The notes beneath the pieces are model-generated. The model was not told the origin of the DNA. It made no database searches and worked only from the letters and a program-made list of their open reading frames with translations. Shown in pieces: positions 1 to 14,100 of a stretch of 64,000 nucleotides of DNA; positions within the stretch are counted from its first letter, which is position 1, and each line of letters starts with the position of its first letter. Position numbers and translations under genes: made by a program. Source of the stretch: Pleodorina starrii (taxonomy: Eukaryota; Chlorophyta; Chlorophyceae; Chlamydomonadales; Volvocaceae); the NCBI GenBank assembly GCA_030267565.1, contig BRXU01000048.1, positions 1 to 64,000 of the forward strand, given 5' to 3'.

Positions 1-1833
1 TATGAATATCCAGTCCAAAATGAATATGGAATATGGAATACAGTACATACATATGAAATATGGAATAAGTAGTCCAGTCCACAGAATATGTCCACAGTCC
101 ACAGACATAATATGGACATATGAATATGGAATCCACAGTTGAATCCACATAAGGACATATGAATCCACATACAGTCCTCAAATATGGAAGTCCACATAAG
201 TCCACAGTGAAATAGTCCACAGAATATGAATATGGAATATAGTCACATCAAATAACATAAGGAATATGGAATATGACAGTACAGTCCATCATCCACAGTC
301 CAATAGTCCACAGTCCACAGTATGGAAAATGACATCCCAAGGAATGAATAAGGAATATGAATATGAAAATGAATATGAAATAGAATACAGTACAGAATAT
401 GACAGATATTCCAGAGTCCATATGACAGTCACAGTCCAATATGAATATTAATATGAATATCACAGTCCACAGTATGAACAGGATCCACAGTCCACACCAC
501 AGTCCACAGTATATGTCCTGAATATGGAATATAATATGGAATAGTCCATGTATGAATAGTCCACAGATGAATATGAATATGAAACAGATACAGTCCACAT
601 ATGAATAACAGTCCACAGTATGAAAAAGAATCACAGTATATCCACAGTATGATAGTTGTAAGTCCACAGGACAGGACATAGTCCACAGGACAAATTAAAG
701 AAACAGTCCACAATAAGGAATATGAAACAGTCCACATGACAATCAATAAGTCCACTATAGGAATATACATCCACAATCCCATGAAAATGTACACACAGTC
801 CAGTCCACAGGAATCACAGTCCATAGTCCATATGAATCCACAGTCCATAAACAATATATATCAGTATGAATACCACAGTCCACAGTCCACAGTCCATATG
901 AATTACACCACAGAATCACAGTCCACATCACAGTCAGGAATATGGATATGAATATGAATGGAACATGTACATATGAATATGAATATGAAGTCCACAGTCC
1001 TCACATATCCAATGGAATTGTCCACAGTCCACAGGACAGGACTGTCCACATCCACATAATGTCCACAGTCCACAGTACATGAAATTAATCAATATCTACA
1101 AAGTATCCAACAATAAAATGAAAGTAAATGATATGGACTACAGGACAGTCCAATCCAAATGACAGGAATACAGTTGGAATATCACAGTTATAAAGTCCAC
1201 AGACATGAATCAATCAATATGTATAAACAGTCCACTTCTGATAGTTATGCAGTTAAGGATAGTATGGAAATAATATGGAATATGAAACAGTACATGGAAT
1301 CCACAAAATACAGTACAGTCACATATTTACAAATGGAAGTCACAGATCCACAGTCACAGTCATACAGGAATCCACAGTCCACAGTCCACAGTGTCCACTC
1401 CTCTGTCCACATATGGAAAGTAATATGAATATGAAATCCACAGTCCACAGAATATGAATATGAATATGAACAGTCCACAGGAATACAGTCCACAGTCCAC
1501 AGTATGTCATCTGAACAGGATATGGAACATCCAGTAATATGAATACAGTCCACAGTCCCACAGAACATGACATCCACAGGACAGTCCACAGTCAATATGA
1601 AATACTGACAGTCCACATAAGGAATATGAATACAATTATATCCACAGGATATCCACAGTATCACATACAGTCCACAGTAAAATGGAATCCACAGTCCACA
1701 GTATATGGAATAGGAAAATAATCCACAGTTAAGTCCACAGGAATATATATGACAGTCCACAGTCCACAAGTACATGAAAGTCCACAGTAATCAATATGGA
1801 ATATGAATCCTGCACATGGAACAGTCCACATTA
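1..1833. repeat. Degenerate mosaic of two heptamer satellites
   Basis: The stretch is built almost entirely of short runs of TATGGAA/TATGAA-type units on the plus strand mixed with CCACAGT units. CCACAGT is the reverse complement of ACTGTGG, the heptamer that fills 8190-31667. The units are broken by many single-base changes and partial copies, unlike the clean arrays to the right. I see no gene. It reads as the old, decayed edge of the satellite domain, and the array probably continues left of the window. Confidence 0.9.
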
Positions 1834-4800
1834 ATATGGAATAAATATGGAATATGGAATATGGAATATGGAATATGGAATATGGAATATGGAATATGGA
1901 ATATGGAATATGGAATATGAATATGGAATATGGAATATGGAATATGGAATATGGAATATGGAATATGGAATATGGAATATGGAATATGGAATATGGAATA
2001 TGAATATGAATATGGAATAATGGAATATGAATATGGAATATGGAATATGGAATATGGAATATGGAATATGGAATATGGAATATGGAATATGGAATATGAA
2101 TATGGAATATGGAATATGGAATATGGAATATGGAATATGGAATATGGAATATGGAATATGGAATATGGAATATGGAATATGGAATATGGAATATGGAATA
2201 TGAATATGGAATATGGAATATGAATATGGAATATGGAATATGGAATATGGAATATGGAATATGGAATATGGAATATGGAATATGGAATATGAATATGGAA
2301 TATGGAATATGGAATATGAATATGGAATATGGAATATGGAATATGAATATGGAATATGGAATATGGAATATGGAATATGGAATATGGAATATGAATATGG
2401 AATATGGAATATGGAATATGGAATATGAATATGGAATATGGAATATGGAATATGAATATGGAATATGGAATATGGAATATGGAATATGGAATATGGAATA
2501 TGGAATATGGAATATGGAAATGGAATATGGAATATGAATATGGAATATGGAATATGGAATATGAATATGGAATATGGAATATGGAATATGAATATGGAAT
2601 ATGGAATATGGAAATATGGAATATGGAATAGAATATGAATATGGAATATGAATATGAATATGGAATATGGAATATGGAATATGGAATATGGAATATGGAA
2701 TATGGAATATGGAATATGGAATATGGAATATGAATATGGAATATGGAATATGGAATATGGAATATGGAATATGGAATATGAATATGGAATATGGAATATG
2801 GAATATGGAATATGGAATATGGAATATGGAATATGGAATATGGAATATGGAATATGGAATATGGAATATGGAATATGGAATATGAATATGGAATATGGAA
2901 TATGGAATATGGAATATGAATATGAATATGAATATGGAATATGGGAATATGGAATATGGAATATGGAATATGGAATATGAATATGGAATATGGAATATGG
3001 AATATGGAATATGGAATATTATGGAATATGGAATATGGAATATGAATATGGAATATGGAATATGGAATATGGAATATGGAATATGGAATATGGAATATGG
3101 AATATGGAATATGGAATATGAATATGGAATATGGAATATGGAATATGGAATATGGAATATGGAATATGGAATATGAATATGGAATATGGAATATGAATAT
3201 GAATATGGAATATGGAATATGGAATATGGAATATGGAATATGGAATATGGAATATGGAATATGGAATATGGAATATGGAATATGGAATATGGAATATGGA
3301 ATATGGAATATGGAATATGGAATATGGAATATGGAATATGGAATATGGAATATGGAATATGGAATATGGAATATGGAATATGGAATATGGAATATGGAAT
3401 ATGAATATGGAATATGGAATATGGAATATGAATATGGAATATGGAATATGGAATATGAATATGGAATATGGAATATGGAATATGGAATATGGAATATGGA
3501 ATATGAATATGGAATATGGTATGGAATATGGAATATGGAATATGGAATATGGAATATGGAATATGGAATATGAATATGGAATATGGAATATGGAATATGA
3601 ATATGGAATATGGAATATGGAATATGGAATATGGAATATGGAATATGGAATATGGAATATGGAATATGAATATGGAATATGGAATATGGAATATGGAATA
3701 TGGAATATGGAATATGGAATATGGAATATGGAATATGGAATATGGAATATGGAATATGGAATATGGAATATGGAATATGGAATATGGAATATGGAATATG
3801 GAATATGGAATATGGAATATGGAATATGGAATATGGAATATGGAATATGGAATATGGAATATGGAATATGGAATATGAATATGGAATATGGAATATGGAA
3901 TATGGAATATGGAATATGGAATATGGAATATGGAATATGGAATATGGAATATGGAATATGGAATATGGAATATGGAATATGGAATATGGAATATGGAATA
4001 TGGAATATGGAATATGGAATATGGAATATGGAATATGGAATATGAATATGGAATATGGAATATGGAATATGGAATATGGAATATGGAATATGGAATATGG
4101 AATATGGAATATGGAATATGGAATATGGAATATGGAATATGGAATATGGAATATGGAATATGGAATATGGAATATGGAATATGGAATATGGAATATGAAT
4201 ATGGAATATGAATATGGAATATGGAATATGGAATATGGAATATGGAATATGGAATATGGAATATGGAATATGGAATATGGAATATGGAATATGGAATATG
4301 AATATGGAATATGGAATATGGAATATGGAATATGGAATATGGAATATGGAATATGGAATATGGAATATGGAATATGGAATATGGAATATGGAATATGGAA
4401 TATGAATATGGAATATGGAATATGGAATATGGAATATGGAATATGGAATATGGAATATGGAATATGAATATGGAATATGGAATATGAATATGGAATATGG
4501 AATATGGAATATGGAATATAATATGGAATATGGAATATGGAATATGGAATATGGAATATGGAATATGGAATATGGAATATGGAATATGGAATATGGAATA
4601 TGGAATATGGAATATGGAATATGGAATATGAATATGGAATATGGAATATGGAATATGGAATATGGAATATGAATATGGAATATGAATATGGAATATGGAA
4701 TATGGAATATGGAATATGGAATATGGAATATGGAATATGGAATATGGAATATGGAATATGGAATATGGAATATGGAATATGGAATATGGAATATGGAATA

Positions 4801-7800
4801 TGGAATATGGAATATGGAATATGGAATATGGAATATGGAATATGGAATATGAATATGAATATGGAATATGGAATATGGAATATGGAATATGGAATATGGA
4901 ATATGGAATATGGAATATGGAATATGGAATATGGAATATGGAATATGGAATATGGAATATGGAATATGGAATATGGAATATGGAATATGGAATATGGAAT
5001 ATGGAATATGGAATATGGAATGGAATATGGAATATGAATATGGAATATGGAATATGGAATATGGAATATGGAATATGGAATATGGAATATGGAATATGGA
5101 ATATGGAATATGGAATATGGAATATGGAATATGGAATATGGAATATGGAATATGGAATATGGAATATGGAATATGGAATATGGAATATGGAATATGGAAT
5201 ATGGAATATGGAATATGGAATATGGAATATGAATATGGAATATGGAATATGGAATATGGAATATGGAATATGGAATATGGAATATGGAATATGGAATATG
5301 GAATATGGAATATGGAATATGGAATATGGAATATGGAATATGGAATATGGAATATGGAATATGGAATATGGAATATGGAATATGGAATATGGAATATGGA
5401 ATATGAATATGGAATATGGAATATGGAATATGGAATATGGAATATGGAATATGGAATATGGAATATGGAATATGGAATATGGAATATGGAATATGGAATA
5501 TGGAATATGGAATATGGAATGGAATATGGAATATGGAATATGGAATATGGAATATGGAATATGGAATATGGAATATGGAATATGGAATATGGAATATGGA
5601 ATATGGAATATGGAATATGGAATATGGAATATGGAATATGGAATATGGAATATGGAATATGGAATATGGAATATGGAATATGGAATATGGAATATGGAAT
5701 ATGGAATATGGAATATGGAATATGGAATATGGAATATGGAATATGGATATGGAATATGGAATATGGAATATGGAATATGAATATGGAATATGGAATATGG
5801 AATATGGAATATGGAATATGGAATATGGAATATGGAATATGGAATATGGAATATGGAATATGGAATATGGAATATGGAATATGGAATATGGAATATGGAA
5901 TATGGAATATGGAATATGGAATATGGAATATGGAATATGGAATATGGAATATGGAATATGGAATATGGAATATGGAATATGGAATATGGAATATGGAATA
6001 TGGAATATGGAATATGGAAATGAATATGAATATGGAATATGGAATATGGAATATGGAATATGGAATATGGAATATGGAATATGGAATATGGAATATGGAA
6101 TATGGAATATGGAATATGGAATATGGAATATGGAATATGGAATATGGAATATGGAATATGGAATATGGAATATGGAATATGGAATATGGAATATGGAATA
6201 TGGAATATGGAATATGGAATATGGAATATGGAATATGGAATATGAATATGGAATATGGAATATGGAATATGGAATATGGAATATGGAATATGGAATATGG
6301 AATATGGAATATGGAATATGGAATATGGAATATGGAATATGGAATATGGAATATGGAATATGGAATATGGAATATGGAATATGGAATATGGAATATGGAA
6401 TATGGAATATGAATATGGAATATGAATATGGAATATGGAATATGGAATATGGAATATGGAATATGGAATATGGAATATGGAATATGGAATATGGAATATG
6501 GAATATGGAATATGGAATAATGGAATATGGAATATGGAATATGGAATATGGAATATGGAATATGGAATATGGAATATGGAATATGGAATATGAATATGGA
6601 ATATGGAATATGGAATATGGAATATGGGAATATGGAATATGGAATATGGAATATGAATATGGAATATGGAATATGGAATATGGAATATGGAATATGGAAT
6701 ATGGAATATGGAATATGGAATATGGAATATGGAATATGGAATATGGAATATGGAATATGGAATATGGAATATGGAATATGGAATATGGAATATGGGAATA
6801 TGAATATGGAATATGGAATATGGATATGGAATATGGAATATGGAATATGGAATATGGAATATGGAATATGGAATATGGAATATGAATATGGAATATGGAA
6901 TATGGAATATGAATATGGAATATGGAATATGGAATATGGAATATGGAATATGGAATATGGAATATGGAATATGGAATATGGAATATGGAATATGGAATAT
7001 GGAATATGGAATATGGAATATATGAATATGGAATATGGAATATGGAATATGGAATATGGAATATGGAATATGGAATATGGAATATGAATATGGAATATGG
7101 AATATGGAATATGGAATATGGAATATGGAATATGGAATATGAATATGGAATATGGAATATGGAATATGGAATATGGAATATGGAATATGGAATATGAATA
7201 TGAATATGGAATATGGAATATGGAATATGGAATATGGAATATGGAATATGGAATATGGAATATGGAATATGGAATATGGAATATGGAATATGGAATATGG
7301 AATATGGAATATGGAATATGGAATATGGAATATGGAATATGGAATATGGAATATGGGAATATGGAATATGGAATATGGAATATGGAATATGGAATATGGA
7401 ATATGGAATATGGAATATGGAATATGGAATATGGAATATGGAATATGGAATATGGAATATGGAATATGGAATATGGAATATGGAATATGGAATATGAATA
7501 TGGAATATGGAATATGGAATGGAATATGGAATATGAATATGAATATGGAATATGGAATATGGAATATGAATATGGGAATATGGAATATGAATATGGAATA
7601 TGGGGAATATGGAATATGGGAAATATGGAAATATGGAATATGAATATGGGAATATGGAATATGAATATGGAATATGAATATGGAATATGAATATGGAATA
7701 TGTAATATGGAATATGGATATGATGGGAGATGGGAATATGGAATATGGAATATGGAATATGGAATATGTGAATATGGAAGATGGAATATGAATATGGAAT

Positions 7801-8099
7801 ATGGAATATGAATATGGAATATGGGGGAATATGGAATATGGAATAGGAAATATGAATATGGGAATTGGAATATGGGAATATGGAATATGGAATATGGAAT
7901 ATGGAATATGGAAGATGGATATGGAATATGTGAATATGGAATATGGAATTGGATTGGATATGGAATATTGGGAATATGGAATATGGAATATGGAATAAAT
8001 ATGAATAATGGAATATGAATATGGAATATGGATATGGGAATATTGAATATGGAATATGGAAATATGGGAATATGGAATATGGAAATATGAATATGGGAA
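1834..8099 (+). repeat. TATGGAA heptamer satellite array
   Basis: Roughly 890 tandem copies of TATGGAA. The main variant is a 6-bp unit, TATGAA, that has lost one G and is scattered singly. The core (about 5040-6000) is nearly pure. Both ends carry more 6-mers and indels, and the right end (about 7560-8099) has G-runs and substitutions. Such homogeneous centres with diverged edges are typical of arrays kept uniform by unequal exchange or replication slippage. The repeat has no stop codon in any of six frames, so the long frames here are artefacts of composition. Confidence 0.97.
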
Positions 8100-8189
8100 T
8101 TATGAGGGGGGGGAGGGGGGAAGGGGGGTGAGAGAGATCTAAACATACGGAGGAGGATGGAATAAGAGAGATCACGACAAGACGATGTT
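8100..8189. other. Non-repetitive spacer between two satellites
   Basis: This short stretch begins with a G-rich run and continues into a unique sequence containing AGATCTAAACATACGG and ATCACGACAAGACG. It separates the TATGGAA array from the GGACTGT array and is the only unique anchor in the first 33 kb, so it is the natural place for a locus-specific primer or probe. No gene is visible. Confidence 0.85.
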
Positions 8190-11100
8190 GGACTGTGGAC
8201 TGTGGACTGTGGACTGTGGACTGTGGACTGTGGACTGTGGACTGTGGACTGTGGACTGTGGACTGTGGACTGTGGACTGTGGACTGTGGACGGTGGACTG
8301 TGGACTGTGGACTGTGGACTGGGGACTGTGGACTGTGGACTGTGGACTGTGGACTGTGGACTGTGGACTGTGGACTGGGGACTGTGGACTGTGGACTGTG
8401 GACTGTGGACTGTGGACTGTGGACTGTGGACTGTGGACTGTGGACTGTGGACTGTGGACTGTGGACTGTGGACTGTGGACTGTGGACTGTGGACTGTGGA
8501 CTGTGGACTGTGGACTGTGGACTGTGGACTGTGGACTGTGGACTGTGGACTGTGGACTGTGGACTGTGGACTGTGGACTGTGGACTGTGGACTGTGGACT
8601 GTGGACTGTGGACTGTGGACTGTGGACTGTGGACTGTGGACTGTGGACTGTGGACTGTGGACTGTGGACTGTGGACTGTGGACTGTGGACTGTGGACTGT
8701 GGACTGTGGACTGTGGACTGTGGACTGTGGACTGTGGACTGTGGACTGTGGACTGTGGACTGTGGACTGTGGACTGTGGACTGTGGACTGTGGACTGTGG
8801 ACTGTGGACTGTGGACTGTGGACTGTGGACTGTGGACTGTGGACTGTGGACTGTGGACTGTGGACTGTGGACTGTGGGGACTGTGGACTGTGGACTGTGG
8901 ACTGTGGACTGTGGACTGTGGACTGTGGACTGTGGACTGTGGACTGTGGACTGTGGACTGTGGACTGTGGACTGTGGACTGTGGACTGTGGACTGTGGAC
9001 TGTGGACTGTGGACTGTGGACTGTGGACTGTGGACTGTGGACTGTGGACTGTGGACTGTGGACTGTGGACTGTGGACTGTGGACTGTGGACTGTGGACTG
9101 TGGACTGTGGACTGTGGACTGTGGACTGTGGACTGTGGACTGTGGACTGTGGACTGTGGACTGTGGACTGTGGACTGTGGACTGTGGACTGTGGACTGTG
9201 GACTGTGGACTGTGGACTGTGGACTGTGGACTGTGGACTGTGGACTGTGGACTGTGGACTGTGGACTGTGGACTGTGGACTGTGGACTGTGGACTGTGGA
9301 CTGTGGACTGTGGACTGTGGACTGTGGACTGTGGACTGTGGACTGTGGACTGTGGACTGTGGACTGTGGACTGTGGACTGTGGACTGTGGACTGTGGACT
9401 GTGGACTGTGGACTGTGGACTGTGGACTGTGGACTGTGGACTGTGGACTGTGGACTGTGGACTGTGGACTGTGGACTGTGGACTGTGGACTGTGGACTGT
9501 GGACTGTGGACTGTGGACTGTGGACTGTGGACTGTGGACTGTGGACTGTGGACTGTGGACTGTGGACTGTGGACTGTGGACTGTGGACTGTGGACTGTGG
9601 ACTGTGGACTGTGGACTGTGGACTGTGGACTGTGGACTGTGGACTGTGGACTGTGGACTGTGGACTGTGGACTGTGGACTGTGGACTGTGGACTGTGGAC
9701 TGTGGACTGTGGACTGTGGACTGTGGACTGTGGACTGTGGACTGTGGACTGTGGACTGTGGACTGTGGACTGTGGACTGTGGACTGTGGACTGTGGACTG
9801 TGGACTGTGGACTGTGGACTGTGGACTGTGGACTGTGGACTGTGGACTGTGGACTGTGGACTGTGGACTGTGGACTGTGGACTGTGGACTGTGGACTGTG
9901 GACTGTGGACTGTGGACTGTGGACTGTGGACTGTGGACTGTGGACTGTGGACTGTGGACTGTGGACTGTGGACTGTGGACTGTGGACTGTGGACTGTGGA
10001 CTGTGGACTGTGGACTGTGGACTGTGGACTGTGGACTGTGGACTGTGGACTGTGGACTGTGGACTGTGGACTGTGGACTGTGGACTGTGGACTGTGGACT
10101 GTGGACTGTGGACTGTGGACTGTGGACTGTGGACTGTGGACTGTGGACTGTGGACTGTGGACTGTGGACTGTGGACTGTGGACTGTGGACTGTGGACTGT
10201 GGACTGTGGACTGTGGACTGTGGACTGTGGACTGTGGACTGTGGACTGTGGACTGTGGACTGTGGACTGTGGACTGTGGACTGTGGACTGTGGACTGTGG
10301 ACTGTGGACTGTGGACTGTGGACTGTGGACTGTGGACTGTGGACTGTGGACTGTGGACTGTGGACTGTGGACTGTGGACTGTGGACTGTGGACTGTGGAC
10401 TGTGGACTGTGGACTGTGGACTGTGGACTGTGGACTGTGGACTGTGGACTGTGGACTGTGGACTGTGGACTGTGGACTGTGGACTGTGGACTGTGGACTG
10501 TGGACTGTGGACTGTGGACTGTGGACTGTGGACTGTGGACTGTGGACTGTGGACTGTGGACTGTGGACTGTGGACTGTGGACTGTGGACTGTGGACTGTG
10601 GACTGTGGACTGTGGACTGTGGACTGTGGACTGTGGACTGTGGACTGTGGACTGTGGACTGTGGACTGTGGACTGTGGACTGTGGACTGTGGACTGTGGA
10701 CTGTGGACTGTGGACTGTGGACTGTGGACTGTGGACTGTGGACTGTGGACTGTGGACTGTGGACTGTGGACTGTGGACTGTGGACTGTGGACTGTGGACT
10801 GTGGACTGTGGACTGTGGACTGTGGACTGTGGACTGTGGACTGTGGACTGTGGACTGTGGACTGTGGACTGTGGACTGTGGACTGTGGACTGTGGACTGT
10901 GGACTGTGGACTGTGGACTGTGGACTGTGGACTGTGGACTGTGGACTGTGGACTGTGGACTGTGGACTGTGGACTGTGGACTGTGGACTGTGGACTGTGG
11001 ACTGTGGACTGTGGACTGTGGACTGTGGACTGTGGACTGTGGACTGTGGACTGTGGACTGTGGACTGTGGACTGTGGACTGTGGACTGTGGACTGTGGAC

Positions 11101-14100
11101 TGTGGACTGTGGACTGTGGACTGTGGACTGTGGACTGTGGACTGTGGACTGTGGACTGTGGACTGTGGACTGTGGACTGTGGACTGTGGACTGTGGACTG
11201 TGGACTGTGGACTGTGGACTGTGGACTGTGGACTGTGGACTGTGGACTGTGGACTGTGGACTGTGGACTGTGGACTGTGGACTGTGGACTGTGGACTGTG
11301 GACTGTGGACTGTGGACTGTGGACTGTGGACTGTGGACTGTGGACTGTGGACTGTGGACTGTGGACTGTGGACTGTGGACTGTGGACTGTGGACTGTGGA
11401 CTGTGGACTGTGGACTGTGGACTGTGGACTGTGGACTGTGGACTGTGGACTGTGGACTGTGGACTGTGGACTGTGGACTGTGGACTGTGGACTGTGGACT
11501 GTGGACTGTGGACTGTGGACTGTGGACTGTGGACTGTGGACTGTGGACTGTGGACTGTGGACTGTGGACTGTGGACTGTGGACTGTGGACTGTGGACTGT
11601 GGACTGTGGACTGTGGACTGTGGACTGTGGACTGTGGACTGTGGACTGTGGACTGTGGACTGTGGACTGTGGACTGTGGACTGTGGACTGTGGACTGTGG
11701 ACTGTGGACTGTGGACTGTGGACTGTGGACTGTGGACTGTGGACTGTGGACTGTGGACTGTGGACTGTGGACTGTGGACTGTGGACTGTGGACTGTGGAC
11801 TGTGGACTGTGGACTGTGGACTGTGGACTGTGGACTGTGGACTGTGGACTGTGGACTGTGGACTGTGGACTGTGGACTGTGGACTGTGGACTGTGGACTG
11901 TGGACTGTGACTGTGGACTGTGGACTGTGGACTGTGGACTGTGGACTGTGGACTGTGGACTGTGGACTGTGGACTGTGGACTGTGGACTGTGGACTGTGG
12001 ACTGTGGACTGTGGACTGTGGACTGTGGACTGTGGACTGTGGACTGTGGACTGTGGACTGTGGACTGTGGACTGTGGACTGTGGACTGTGGACTGTGGAC
12101 TGTGGACTGTGGACTGTGGACTGTGGACTGTGGACTGTGGACTGTGGACTGTGGACTGTGGACTGTGGACTGTGGACTGTGGACTGTGGACTGTGGACTG
12201 TGGACTGTGGACTGTGGACTGTGGACTGTGGACTGTGGACTGTGGACTGTGGACTGTGGACTGTGGACTGTGGACTGTGGACTGTGGACTGTGGACTGTG
12301 GACTGTGGACTGTGGACTGTGGACTGTGGACTGTGGACTGTGGACTGTGGACTGTGGACTGTGGACTGTGGACTGTGGACTGTGGACTGTGGACTGTGGA
12401 CTGTGGACTGTGGACTGTGGACTGTGGACTGTGGACTGTGGACTGTGGACTGTGGACTGTGGACTGTGGACTGTGGACTGTGGACTGTGGACTGTGGACT
12501 GTGGACTGTGGACTGTGGACTGTGGACTGTGGACTGTGGACTGTGGACTGTGGACTGTGGACTGTGGACTGTGGACTGTGGACTGTGGACTGTGGACTGT
12601 GGACTGTGGACTGTGGACTGTGGACTGTGGACTGTGGACTGTGGACTGTGGACTGTGGACTGTGGACTGTGGACTGTGGACTGTGGACTGTGGACTGTGG
12701 ACTGTGGACTGTGGACTGTGGACTGTGGACTGTGGACTGTGGACTGTGGACTGTGGACTGTGGACTGTGGACTGTGGACTGTGGACTGTGGACTGTGGAC
12801 TGTGGACTGTGGACTGTGGACTGTGGACTGTGGACTGTGGACTGTGGACTGTGGACTGTGGACTGTGGACTGTGGACTGTGGACTGTGGACTGTGGACTG
12901 TGGACTGTGGACTGTGGACTGTGGACTGTGGACTGTGGACTGTGGACTGTGGACTGTGGACTGTGGACTGTGGACTGTGGACTGTGGACTGTGGACTGTG
13001 GACTGTGGACTGTGGACTGTGGACTGTGGACTGTGGACTGTGGACTGTGGACTGTGGACTGTGGACTGTGGACTGTGGACTGTGGACTGTGGACTGTGGA
13101 CTGTGGACTGTGGACTGTGGACTGTGGACTGTGGACTGTGGACTGTGGACTGTGGACTGTGGACTGTGGACTGTGGACTGTGGACTGTGGACTGTGGACT
13201 GTGGACTGTGGACTGTGGACTGTGGACTGTGGACTGTGGACTGTGGACTGTGGACTGTGGACTGTGGACTGTGGACTGTGGACTGTGGACTGTGGACTGT
13301 GGACTGTGGACTGTGGACTGTGGACTGTGGACTGTGGACTGTGGACTGTGGACTGTGGACTGTGGACTGTGGACTGTGGACTGTGGACTGTGGACTGTGG
13401 ACTGTGGACTGTGGACTGTGGACTGTGGACTGTGGACTGTGGACTGTGGACTGTGGACTGTGGACTGTGGACTGTGGACTGTGGACTGTGGACTGTGGAC
13501 TGTGGACTGTGGACTGTGGACTGTGGACTGTGGACTGTGGACTGTGGACTGTGGACTGTGGACTGTGGACTGTGGACTGTGGACTGTGGACTGTGGACTG
13601 TGGACTGTGGACTGTGGACTGTGGACTGTGGACTGTGGACTGTGGACTGTGGACTGTGGACTGTGGACTGTGGACTGTGGACTGTGGACTGTGGACTGTG
13701 GACTGTGGACTGTGGACTGTGGACTGTGGACTGTGGACTGTGGACTGTGGACTGTGGACTGTGGACTGTGGACTGTGGACTGTGGACTGTGGACTGTGGA
13801 CTGTGGACTGTGGACTGTGGACTGTGGACTGTGGACTGTGGACTGTGGACTGTGGACTGTGGACTGTGGACTGTGGACTGTGGACTGTGGACTGTGGACT
13901 GTGGACTGTGGACTGTGGACTGTGGACTGTGGACTGTGGACTGTGGACTGTGGACTGTGGACTGTGGACTGTGGACTGTGGACTGTGGACTGTGGACTGT
14001 GGACTGTGGACTGTGGACTGTGGACTGTGGACTGTGGACTGTGGACTGTGGACTGTGGACTGTGGACTGTGGACTGTGGACTGTGGACTGTGGACTGTGG

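Noticed and set aside
1661..8175. Long minus-strand frames reading FHIPYSI repeats
   Set aside because: They are translations of the TATGGAA array in two frames at once, with no non-repeat domain.
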